This document shows, one piece after another, positions 6,258 through 12,713 of a DNA stretch of 12,774 nucleotides (position 1 is the stretch's first letter; each line of letters begins with the position of its first letter). Source of the stretch: Bacteroidales bacterium (lineage in GTDB: Bacteria; Bacteroidota; Bacteroidia; Bacteroidales; WCHB1-69); assembly GCA_023229985.1 (NCBI GenBank), contig JALNYF010000059.1, forward strand, positions 1-12,774. Direction: 5' to 3'. The notes under the pieces are model-generated. The model did no database searches. It was given only the letters and a program-made list of their open reading frames with translations, and had not been told where the DNA came from. The translations under genes were made by a program, and so were the position numbers.

Positions 6258-8183
6258 CTATTGATTACGTAAATGATTATCTAAGAATCTGTTGTTAAAT
6301 TGCTGAATAACAGACTTCAATTTCTTTTCGTATTCTAAAAAACGACTGTCTGCGCTCAGTGGGAGAGGGTGTCGCGGTGCGCTTTCCGTTAAGTCCCAAA
6401 TAGATGTGATATCTTTCCCGTTAAACTCAATCATATAATTATCTACGAAAAAATGATAAATCGATGTATTGTAATTAATGGCAAAAGTGGACAATTTCGT
6501 ATCAAAAACGTTGTTTCCAAATGAGAAAAAGGGTTCATTCCAATGACAATAAGCAAAGATAGAAGGCATAATGTCTATTTGTTGCATGATTCGGTCAGAT
6601 ACGAACGCGGTATCGGCTTGCGGGTGGAAAAAGATCATCGGGATACTGTATCTTTTTGCTTGATAATCAATATTTTTGACTTCGGCAAAATTGGTGTGGT
6701 CGGCTGTAATAACAAAAAGTGTGTGTTCATACCAATCGCTTTTTTGGGCTTGTTTAAAAAAATCTTGTAAGGCTCTATCTGTATATGCTACAGCATGTTG
6801 CATATCAAAATCTCCTTTCGGTAAAGTCTTGTTGAATGGCTCTGGTACTGTAAAAGGGTGGTGCGAGGAAAGGGTGTAGATAGTGGCAAAAAATGGTTGC
6901 GAAAAAGTGTTAAGAGTAGAACTAACATATTGTAAATAAGGATAATCAGGGATTCCCCATGTACCGTCAAAATCACGCTTTAATTGGGGGTATTCATTGC
7001 ATCCGTAATAATGACTAATGCCCATCAGACTACAGTAGCTGTCGAAACCCATTGTGCCATTTTTGCCGCCATGGAAAAAAGCCGTGCAGTAGCCCTTTTT
7101 ATTGATGAGCGGAATCGCATATTGAACTTGCGCATTGGCGTATTGGCTTTGTGAAAATGGTCGGTTCATTAACGACGGGATTCCACCTAAAATCGACGGG
7201 AGTGTCTCAATGGATTGTTGTCCGTTGGCATAACCGCGGAATACGATGCTTTTTTGCGCAATACTGTCTAAAAAAGGTGTATATCCTGAAATATTACCGT
7301 TATGGGAAAGAAAAGCGGAATATTCGCTCGAGATTCCCTCCAATATGATGAGTACTATATTTTGAGTGGGTGGTGTTTTAATATATTGATTTTCAAATGT
7401 TTTATGCTCAGGTGTGAAATATTGGTCACAGATTATCTCATTTTTAAAATAGAACTTGCGCTCTAATTGTTCCGATTGGATGGTGGTTAGCAACGAAAAA
7501 GGGGAGTTTAGAACTAAGGCAGCGTTTTCAATTCCTCCCATTCCGCCGGCAGCGCTAATGTTGATGGGACGATACTGCCAGCCGCCGCGCATTCCCGTCA
7601 ATATTAGAAAAGCAAATATTAGCCGAATCCCTATCGCTTTTGCCAAATGACAAGATCTTTTTGCAAAATATTGATAATCAATTTTATTTGTCAATATTAC
7701 GGTGAAGATGAATAGCAAAATAAAAGCAGCCCAAATAAAAAACATGTAAAAATACTCCTTCAAAAAAATCGGCAGTAATTCCGAAAAATTGTTGGTTTCA
7801 CCCACAAATCGAAAGATGTCAAATGTCATTCTTCGTAAGGAAAACGGATAGTAGCATGTGTCAATGAGATTTAACAAAATGGCAAAAGAATTGACGGTTA
7901 CAAAATAAATGTCGCCCGTTTTTTTGAACCATTTTTGAGTAATGAATCTGAATGGGAGTAACATCAAAATAAAATACAACGAGTTGATATAGAGAATGAT
8001 AGAAATGTCGAAGCGCATTCCAGAGCAAAAAGTGATAAAGTTAGCTTGGGGAAAAGAATCGAAATTGAAGGCATAAAAAACGATACGGGACAAAGAAAAT
8101 AGAAAGAGCACTGCGATGAATCGAAACAATAATACGCACAAAGGAGATTTTACCATATTATTATTTAGCCATGATTGATTCAT
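6258..8183 (-). CDS. LtaS-like membrane phosphotransferase/sulfatase family protein
   Basis: Integral membrane enzyme of 641 residues with the layout of lipoteichoic-acid synthase relatives: about five N-terminal membrane helices (near 14-36, 55-78, 92-112, 138-165 and 186-198) followed by an alkaline-phosphatase-superfamily catalytic domain facing the periplasm. Metal and catalytic motifs visible are Glu282 in LIILEGISSEY, the nucleophile region GQQSIETLPSILGGIPS (Ser324 or Thr327), His441-His442 in SSHHPF, and Asp495-His496 in ITADHT. Gram-negative Bacteroidota have no lipoteichoic acid, so the substrate is more likely a glycerol- or ethanolamine-phosphate headgroup moved to an envelope glycan or lipid; that is inference. 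Its start overlaps the stop of the upstream TPR-like gene as ATGA (8180-8183), pointing to translational coupling. It is the last gene of the reverse cluster. Confidence 0.86.
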   Translation of the reverse strand: MNQSWLNNNMVKSPLCVLLFRFIAVLFLFSLSRIVFYAFNFDSFPQANFITFCSGMRFDISIILYINSLYFILMLLPFRFITQKWFKKTGDIYFVTVNSFAILLNLIDTCYYPFSLRRMTFDIFRFVGETNNFSELLPIFLKEYFYMFFIWAAFILLFIFTVILTNKIDYQYFAKRSCHLAKAIGIRLIFAFLILTGMRGGWQYRPINISAAGGMGGIENAALVLNSPFSLLTTIQSEQLERKFYFKNEIICDQYFTPEHKTFENQYIKTPPTQNIVLIILEGISSEYSAFLSHNGNISGYTPFLDSIAQKSIVFRGYANGQQSIETLPSILGGIPSLMNRPFSQSQYANAQVQYAIPLINKKGYCTAFFHGGKNGTMGFDSYCSLMGISHYYGCNEYPQLKRDFDGTWGIPDYPYLQYVSSTLNTFSQPFFATIYTLSSHHPFTVPEPFNKTLPKGDFDMQHAVAYTDRALQDFFKQAQKSDWYEHTLFVITADHTNFAEVKNIDYQAKRYSIPMIFFHPQADTAFVSDRIMQQIDIMPSIFAYCHWNEPFFSFGNNVFDTKLSTFAINYNTSIYHFFVDNYMIEFNGKDITSIWDLTESAPRHPLPLSADSRFLEYEKKLKSVIQQFNNRFLDNHLRNQ

Positions 8184-9433
8184 CGTTGTTTATTCTTTAA
8201 ATATTCGTCATACAATAGTCTCACGCGCGGGTCCGGATAGAAACAGTTGCATTTTTCCAACTCAGTGGCTTTTTGCAGAATCTCGAATGCCTTATCATAC
8301 TCTTCATTCAATGAATAATAGAGTGCATCAATAAATAAACGATTGTATTCCAATTCTTTAGCAGTATTCGAAGTAGACGTCTCGGGAATTGCATCTGTTG
8401 GGAAAGCAGCAGAATCTGTCGTCACATCATCTTTGGGAATGGTTGGTGAAATCGCTGTTTTTTGGGGTTCCTCATCCGGAACATAATTATCAATTTGATT
8501 CATTTTTTCGCGGCACTCCAACAACATCTCCTTAAAACGGAGATATTCCTCCGATTCAATTATATTATCTTTATTTTCAGTAAGATAACTATCTGCGTAA
8601 TCTAAAAATTTGTATGCTATTTCATAATTTTTCTTTTCATAAGCGACTTTTGCAATGGTGAGGTAAGATTCATAAACACCTGTTTTTGAGCGGATAATAC
8701 CACGATAGTAATCGTCATTACAATAAGCGGAGGGCATATCGTGGCAAAAATTTTCCAAGGTTTCAAAAACCGGAAGTGCATCGGCAGCGTGACCAATATG
8801 AATTAAAGAATCCCCTAATTGAAACAGTTCATCATAAAAATGATCCGTAAAATCAGATAATTGATTCTCGTGTTCGCGTTTCAAGGGCGCATCATTGTAT
8901 AATACATGAATGAGTTCAATACATTTATCGTATTCATTATCAATAAAAAGCAGTTTCAATTTCAGAATCAGTGCGTCTGTGAGGAGTGGGTTATATTGAA
9001 TGGCGCGGTCTAAATAGTAATTAGCAGTATTTGTATCAAAGAGGCAAAGTTCATCAACTGCAAATAAATAGAAAATAGTATCCACGCGTTTTCGTTGCAC
9101 TTCTAACGTGTCTTTCAGTAACGTAGCTTTGTGCAATAGGGTGTCGCAGTAATGTTTTTGTTGATAAAAATCAATTTCGGGGCAATTATGCAGTTGAGGC
9201 AAGTAATTGGTTTGGAATTTTTTAATATCATCTGCTATATCTTGGATGAGGAGATAATGAAGCGAAATCAATTCCGGATTTGTGGTACTAATTTTGTTGA
9301 TTTTTTTTTGAATGTCAGGGAGCAGGTTTGCTGCTTTCTCGCAATCGATGTTATTTTGGGCAATCACAGCAACGTGCAAGAACATCAGCGCAAGCGCGAT
9401 GCCAAGACAGTGCATTCCCCATTGATGATTCAT
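8180..9433 (-). CDS. Secreted TPR-like protein of unknown function
   Basis: A 417-residue exported protein with a signal peptide (hydrophobic MHCLGIALALMFLHVAVIAQ, cleavage probably after residue 25 or 26). The mature part is largely helical and acidic. Tetratricopeptide-like helix pairs are visible near ANYYLDRAIQYNPLLTDALILKLKLLFIDNEYDKC (about 137-172), at AYEKKNYEIAYKFLDYADSYL (about 268-288) and, after a Thr/Pro/Asp-rich linker (about 320-355), at LFIDALYYSLNEEYDKAFEILQKATELE near the C-terminus. No enzymatic motif is seen; a periplasmic or outer-membrane scaffold is the natural guess. Its ATG shares one base with the stop of the thioredoxin gene (TAATG) and its stop overlaps the LtaS-like start by 4 bases, so the three genes are probably translated together. 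Confidence 0.78.
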   Translation of the reverse strand: MNHQWGMHCLGIALALMFLHVAVIAQNNIDCEKAANLLPDIQKKINKISTTNPELISLHYLLIQDIADDIKKFQTNYLPQLHNCPEIDFYQQKHYCDTLLHKATLLKDTLEVQRKRVDTIFYLFAVDELCLFDTNTANYYLDRAIQYNPLLTDALILKLKLLFIDNEYDKCIELIHVLYNDAPLKREHENQLSDFTDHFYDELFQLGDSLIHIGHAADALPVFETLENFCHDMPSAYCNDDYYRGIIRSKTGVYESYLTIAKVAYEKKNYEIAYKFLDYADSYLTENKDNIIESEEYLRFKEMLLECREKMNQIDNYVPDEEPQKTAISPTIPKDDVTTDSAAFPTDAIPETSTSNTAKELEYNRLFIDALYYSLNEEYDKAFEILQKATELEKCNCFYPDPRVRLLYDEYLKNKQR

Positions 9434-9978
9434 TACTCTTTTAATAAATTATCCTGAATCATTTTTCCCAAATCATCTTTGGTGGGTGCGCCAACATATT
9501 TGATGGGTTGTTTATTCGGGTAGAAGAAGAGAAGAGTAGGGATACTGTTAACTCCCAATGCCTGAGCAACTTCCGGAGATTTATCAATATTTACTTTGTA
9601 AATGACAATCTTTCCTGCGTATTTTTTTGCAAAATCTATCAAATAAGGACTAATCTGGCGGCAAGGTCCGCACCAATCGGCGTAAAGGTCCACTAACGCC
9701 GGCATTTTTCCTTTATATTGGAAACCTTTGGGGTTATCCAAGTCCGAAACTAATTTGATAAATTCCTCGGTTTTAATATATTGTACGGTTTCGATAAGGG
9801 TTGTCGTCTGAGATTCTGTTGCATGGAGGTCTTCGGCAGGTGCAGCAATATGATTGTTGTTTTCGATTTTTTCAGAATTATCGGCTGTTGGATTGGGGAC
9901 TTTTTGCGATGAAGTGTCGCAAGAAATCAAGCCCAAAGAGAGGCAAACAACCGCCGCGATATAAGTTAAAGTTCTCAT
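9433..9978 (-). CDS. Thioredoxin-domain lipoprotein
   Basis: A 181-residue periplasmic or membrane-anchored thioredoxin. The signal peptide ends in a lipobox LISC with Cys20 as the predicted lipidated residue, followed by a Ser/Asn/Thr-rich tether (about 21-65). The thioredoxin fold follows: VDLYADWCGPC with redox cysteines at 103 and 106, then IVIYKVNID and the cis-proline SIPT (Pro147). The WCGPC active site is that of classic reducing thioredoxins. Likely task: thiol-disulfide exchange on envelope proteins; the partner is unknown. It starts 21 bases after the rnfC stop and overlaps the downstream TPR-like gene by one base. The neighbouring Rnf genes suggest an electron-transfer setting, but no direct functional link can be claimed. 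Confidence 0.9.
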   Translation of the reverse strand: MRTLTYIAAVVCLSLGLISCDTSSQKVPNPTADNSEKIENNNHIAAPAEDLHATESQTTTLIETVQYIKTEEFIKLVSDLDNPKGFQYKGKMPALVDLYADWCGPCRQISPYLIDFAKKYAGKIVIYKVNIDKSPEVAQALGVNSIPTLLFFYPNKQPIKYVGAPTKDDLGKMIQDNLLKE

Positions 9979-9999
9979 AATAAGGATATTTAAGTAATA

Positions 10000-11325
10000 T
10001 TATTTTTGTCTGTTTCGAATCATCAAACCTGTTTTATTCTTTCCGACTCTTACGTAATCCAAGATAGGACGGAAAGCGGGGCAGCCGAATTGACAGCAAC
10101 CGCATTCCATACAATTCATGATGCCGAATTGTTCACAATCTTCATAGCGTTCCAATTCGGAGAGAATTTGTAATTTGTATGGTTGTAAACCCATTGGGCA
10201 GGCAGCCACGCACTTGCCGCAGCGAATGCAGTCAGATGAGGTATGACGTTTGGCTTCGCTCATGTCCATAAACAAGATACTTGACATTCCTTTCACGGCG
10301 AAGGAGTTCAGATTGGTGATGGCTTTTCCCATCATCGGACCGCCGCTGATAAATTTTCCAGTATTTTCAGGTATTCCCACCGATTTCATGATACTATCGA
10401 TGGGCGTCCCGATTCTTACTCTAAAATTTTTGCGGTTTTCCAACATCTTGCCTGAAACAGTGGTGAAAATTTCAACGATCGGTTTGTTTTTTTGAACGGC
10501 TTCATAGACGGCATAAGTAGTCGTAAAGTTATTCACAATGCAGCCCACATCAATCGGGAGTTTCCCGTTGGGTACTTCTCGTTTAGTAATAGCTTTAATT
10601 AATTGTTTTTCAGCACCTTGTGGATATTTTGTTTTTAATTCAACCACTTTAATCTGGGGATATTTTTTGGCTTTGTCGGTAAGGATTGCGATGGCATCTT
10701 TTTTGTTGTTTTCGATACCGATACATGCGATTGGTGCGTCGGATGCGATGAGCAAAGCCTGAATTCCGACTAAGCATTCGTCCGCTTTTTCAAGTAAAAG
10801 GCGGTAGTCGGTAGTGATATAGGGTTCACATTCCGCGGCATTGATGAGCAAGAAGTCCACTTTTTGTTCGGGGCGCAGCATATATTTGACGTGTGTTGGG
10901 AAGCACGCACCGCCCAAACCTACGATGCCACAATCCTTCATTCTATTGATGATGGCTTGTTTATCTAAGGTTATTTCGGTTTTCAGTTCCGGTGTTGTGT
11001 CGATATTTTCGCACCATTCATCTCCTTCAACATCAATGACGACGGCCTGTTTTTTATAGCCGCTGATGTCAGCAACCATATCGATTTTATTAACCGTACC
11101 GGACACGGGACTATGAATATTGGCAGAAATGAATGCTTCGGCTTTACCGATGAGTTGTCCTACTTTAACTTTATCGCCTTTTGCCACGATAGGTGTTGCG
11201 GGTGCTCCGAGGTGTTGGGTAAGGAAAACCGTTACTTGGGACGGAATCGGGAAAGATTCGACACTAGAGTTTTTTGCAAGTTTATTATCTTCAGGGTGAA
11301 TACCCCCTATTTTGAAAGTTTTCAT
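10000..11325 (-). CDS. rnfC: Rnf electron-transport complex subunit C
   Basis: Peripheral NADH/flavin-binding subunit of the membrane Rnf complex, which couples electron transfer between ferredoxin and NAD to ion pumping. The 441-residue protein has the family landmarks in order: N-terminal FKIGGIHPEDNK and a biotinyl-like hairpin (AFISANIHSPVSGTV), the FMN/NADH motif GLGGACFPTHVK (136-147), INAAECEPYI (161-170), PQGAEKQLIKAI, FISGGPMMG, and two 4Fe-4S motifs, C366/C369/C372/C376 and C405/C408/C411/C415. The ATG at 11323-11325 (MKTFKIGG) is preferred to an upstream in-frame start at 11520, which would add 65 residues overlapping rnfB with no family similarity. It lies 10 bases after the rnfB stop. 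The expected rnfD does not follow; a thioredoxin gene does. Confidence 0.94.
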   Translation of the reverse strand: MKTFKIGGIHPEDNKLAKNSSVESFPIPSQVTVFLTQHLGAPATPIVAKGDKVKVGQLIGKAEAFISANIHSPVSGTVNKIDMVADISGYKKQAVVIDVEGDEWCENIDTTPELKTEITLDKQAIINRMKDCGIVGLGGACFPTHVKYMLRPEQKVDFLLINAAECEPYITTDYRLLLEKADECLVGIQALLIASDAPIACIGIENNKKDAIAILTDKAKKYPQIKVVELKTKYPQGAEKQLIKAITKREVPNGKLPIDVGCIVNNFTTTYAVYEAVQKNKPIVEIFTTVSGKMLENRKNFRVRIGTPIDSIMKSVGIPENTGKFISGGPMMGKAITNLNSFAVKGMSSILFMDMSEAKRHTSSDCIRCGKCVAACPMGLQPYKLQILSELERYEDCEQFGIMNCMECGCCQFGCPAFRPILDYVRVGKNKTGLMIRNRQK

Positions 11326-11335
11326 ATTTTGTTCT

Positions 11336-12202
11336 TTAAACCGATAATGTAGTAGGTTCTGCTGATACTTCAACTGTTTTTTGTGGTGGGAAATTGAGCG
11401 CAATAATTGCGCCTCTCGGGCACTCGGCGACACATTTCCTGCACATTTTGCACTTGTTTTCATCAATATGAGCCAAATTATTTTCAATGGTAATGGCGTC
11501 GAAGGCGCATACTTTCGCACATTTTCCGCATCCGATGCAAGCAGCTGTGCAATTTTTCATCGCGAGGGCACCTTTTTCTTTGTTCACGCAGGAGACGAAG
11601 ACTTTGCGACCTTTGGGACCTTTTTTGCGAATTTCTATCACCCCTCTTGGACAAGCGCGACTGCAACTGCCGCAACCGCCACAAATCGTTTCATCTACTA
11701 CGGGCAGGTGCGTTGCCTCATCAATACGGATGGCGTTGAAGTGACAAGCTTTCACGCAATCGCCACATCCCAAGCAAGCGTTGGGGCAGCAGCTTTCACC
11801 GGCAAACAGCATATTGGCAAAAGCGCAGCTGCCGGCTGAGTCGTAAGAAACTTTGGAGGGTGCATTTTCGCAAGTTCCCTGACAGCATACTACCGCAACT
11901 TTGGGTTCGGCAGCAGTGGCTTCAAGCCCCAAGGCTTGGGCAATGGCTTCGGTAACAGGTGCCCCGCCGGCGGGACATTGTTTCTCCAATGAACCGCTTT
12001 TAACAATCGTTTCCGCTAACCCACGACAACCCGCAAACCCGCATCCACCACAGTTTGCACCCGGTAATAACGATACCACAATGTCTATTCTGGGATCCTC
12101 TTCAACGTGAAATTTTTTAGCAATAAAAAATAAAATTACAGCAGATAATAAGCCAATAACGGCAAGAATAATTACTGCATCTAAAATAATAAAACCAGTC
12201 AC
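11336..12202 (-). CDS. rnfB: Rnf electron-transport complex subunit B
   Basis: Membrane-anchored ferredoxin-like subunit that passes electrons into the Rnf complex. The 288-residue protein begins with one membrane helix (about 4-28, FIILDAVIILAVIGLLSAVILFFIA) followed by a 4Fe-4S motif of C51, C54, C59 and C76 in the GANCGGCGFAGC context. Four more CxxCxxCxxxC clusters follow: C143-C153, C174-C184, C222-C232 and C251-C261. That gives five clusters, consistent with the multi-cluster RnfB of anaerobes. The segment VVCCQGTC...CAFANMLFAGESCCPNAC is also typical. The start is GTG (12202-12200 on the reverse strand), supported by an AGGAG ribosome site 5 bases upstream, unusual for this phylum. It heads the reverse cluster. 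Confidence 0.94.
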   Translation of the reverse strand: MTGFIILDAVIILAVIGLLSAVILFFIAKKFHVEEDPRIDIVVSLLPGANCGGCGFAGCRGLAETIVKSGSLEKQCPAGGAPVTEAIAQALGLEATAAEPKVAVVCCQGTCENAPSKVSYDSAGSCAFANMLFAGESCCPNACLGCGDCVKACHFNAIRIDEATHLPVVDETICGGCGSCSRACPRGVIEIRKKGPKGRKVFVSCVNKEKGALAMKNCTAACIGCGKCAKVCAFDAITIENNLAHIDENKCKMCRKCVAECPRGAIIALNFPPQKTVEVSAEPTTLSV

Positions 12203-12207
12203 TTTTA

Positions 12208-12212
12208 CTCCT
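12208..12212 (-). promoter_or_regulatory. Shine-Dalgarno site AGGAG fixing the rnfB GTG start
   Basis: On the reverse strand AGGAG is followed by TAAAA and then GTG, an ideal Shine-Dalgarno spacing. No other gene in this window shows such a site (their leaders are A/T-rich, as usual in Bacteroidota), so this both supports the GTG start and stands out. Confidence 0.65.
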
Positions 12213-12225
12213 TTTTTTACGGGCG

Positions 12226-12233
12226 CAAAAATA
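12226..12233 (-). promoter_or_regulatory. Candidate -7 element upstream of rnfB
   Basis: TATTTTTG on the reverse strand matches the Bacteroidota -7 consensus TAnnTTTG exactly and would start transcription about 20 bases before the GTG. No TTG is found at the expected -33 position, so the promoter is incomplete or depends on an activator or another sigma factor. Confidence 0.5.
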
Positions 12234-12326
12234 TAAAAATTAATTAGATTATTCCGTCATCCATTGCATATTTAATAAAAAATTATTTCCGCGGTTTTGT
12301 AACTCTATTTGGCATTTTTTAAGTTC

Positions 12327-12395
12327 ATAATGGTGCAATTTTTTTTAAATAGATCAACCAATTTGCAATTTCTATTTGACAATTTACACCATTAT
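12327..12395. repeat. Long imperfect inverted repeat
   Basis: ATAATGGTG at 12327-12335 is the exact reverse complement of CACCATTAT at 12387-12395, and AAATAG at 12347-12352 is the exact reverse complement of CTATTT at 12372-12377. Together they form a stem of about 24-26 bases with internal mismatches around a 19-base loop. The hexamer CAATTT occurs four times inside (12336, 12359, 12366, 12380). It could be a transcript hairpin behind the tracrRNA gene, a regulator binding site, or a degenerate mobile-element remnant. No flanking target duplication was recognised. Confidence 0.6.
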
Positions 12396-12477
12396 TTCTT
12401 CATATAATGCTTTTTTGTTATGATATATATGGCTAATGAGAATTGATGAAGAGTTAAGTTTGTATGACGTATGTAAT

Positions 12478-12556
12478 AAAGAAGACGAGACTTACGTCCC
12501 GTCTTAAATGTTTTCACAACGGAATAATCCTTATTGTGAATCGCTTCAAATTTTGT
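12478..12556 (-). ncRNA. tracrRNA of the type II CRISPR-Cas system (predicted)
   Basis: Reading the reverse strand from about 12556 there is an anti-repeat (ACAAAATTTGAAGCGATTCACAA), then the nexus AATAAGGATTATTCCGTTGTG with the AAGG...CCGTT core found in known tracrRNAs, a GAAAACATTT linker, and a terminal 10-bp hairpin capped by GUAA. The length is about 80 bases. Its role is to pair with crRNA repeats, allow processing by RNase III and bind Cas9. A promoter with both elements lies directly upstream (12561-12590). It is divergent from cas9, its stop-to-start distance to the cas9 ATG being about 160 bases. From the anti-repeat, the crRNA repeat should begin near (G/A)TTGTGAATCGCTTCAAATTTTGT. 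The ends are estimates; the array itself is outside the window. Confidence 0.85.
12482..12505 (-). terminator. Terminal hairpin of the tracrRNA
   Basis: On the reverse strand AAGACGGGAC pairs with GTCTCGTCTT (10 bp with one G-U pair) around a GUAA tetraloop of the stable GNRA class. It is followed by CTTTATT, a weak U-tract. It probably serves both as a tracrRNA structural element and as the intrinsic terminator; the short U-run leaves some doubt about termination strength. Confidence 0.7.
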
Positions 12557-12560
12557 GCAG

Positions 12561-12590
12561 CAAAAATAGATTTTTTTTTGTTATAAACAA
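12561..12590 (-). promoter_or_regulatory. Promoter of the tracrRNA gene
   Basis: On the reverse strand TTG (12590-12588) is followed by 19 bases and TATTTTTG (12568-12561), an exact match to the Bacteroidota -33/-7 consensus and spacing. Transcription would begin about 5 bases further, near 12556, right at the start of the anti-repeat. Confidence 0.75.
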
Positions 12591-12614
12591 TCTTTTTTTT
12601 AAAAAAAAATATTG

Positions 12615-12622
12615 TATTTTTG
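12615..12622 (+). promoter_or_regulatory. Candidate -7 element for cas9
   Basis: TATTTTTG on the forward strand matches TAnnTTTG and faces cas9, giving a leader of about 85 bases. The -33 region falls in a run of T (12593-12600) without a clear TTG, so this is a weaker promoter by sequence than the divergent tracrRNA one. Confidence 0.5.
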
Positions 12623-12713
12623 GATTGATTTTTTAAAAGCGACGAATAATACTTAATGTGCTGTTTTAAAGTATATTATAGTTATTTTTTAGAATATAAA
12701 AAACAATAATATA

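Larger units (their letters stand above)
12203..12713. other. Non-coding stretch between rnfB and cas9
   Basis: No protein gene of credible length is present in these 511 bases. Going left to right it holds the rnfB leader and -7 box (12208-12233), an AT-rich stretch with nothing recognised (12234-12326), a long imperfect inverted repeat (12327-12395), another featureless AT-rich part (12396-12475), the reverse-strand tracrRNA gene with its promoter (about 12478-12590), a T8-A9 tract (12593-12609), a candidate cas9 -7 box (12615-12622) and the cas9 leader with a possible 17-codon reading frame. Confidence 0.8.

Noticed and set aside
11326..11520. 65-residue N-terminal extension of RnfC
   Set aside because: It overlaps the 3' part of rnfB in another frame and has no RnfC similarity; MKTFKIGG at 11325 matches the family start.
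11381..11839. 152-codon forward open frame antisense to rnfB
   Set aside because: It mirrors the cysteine-cluster repeats of rnfB; composition is an artefact of the opposite strand and no family is recognisable.
12533..12556. A CRISPR repeat or remnant array on the forward strand
   Set aside because: Only one repeat-like copy exists, with no spacers; with the nexus and terminal hairpin adjoining, it is better explained as the anti-repeat of tracrRNA.
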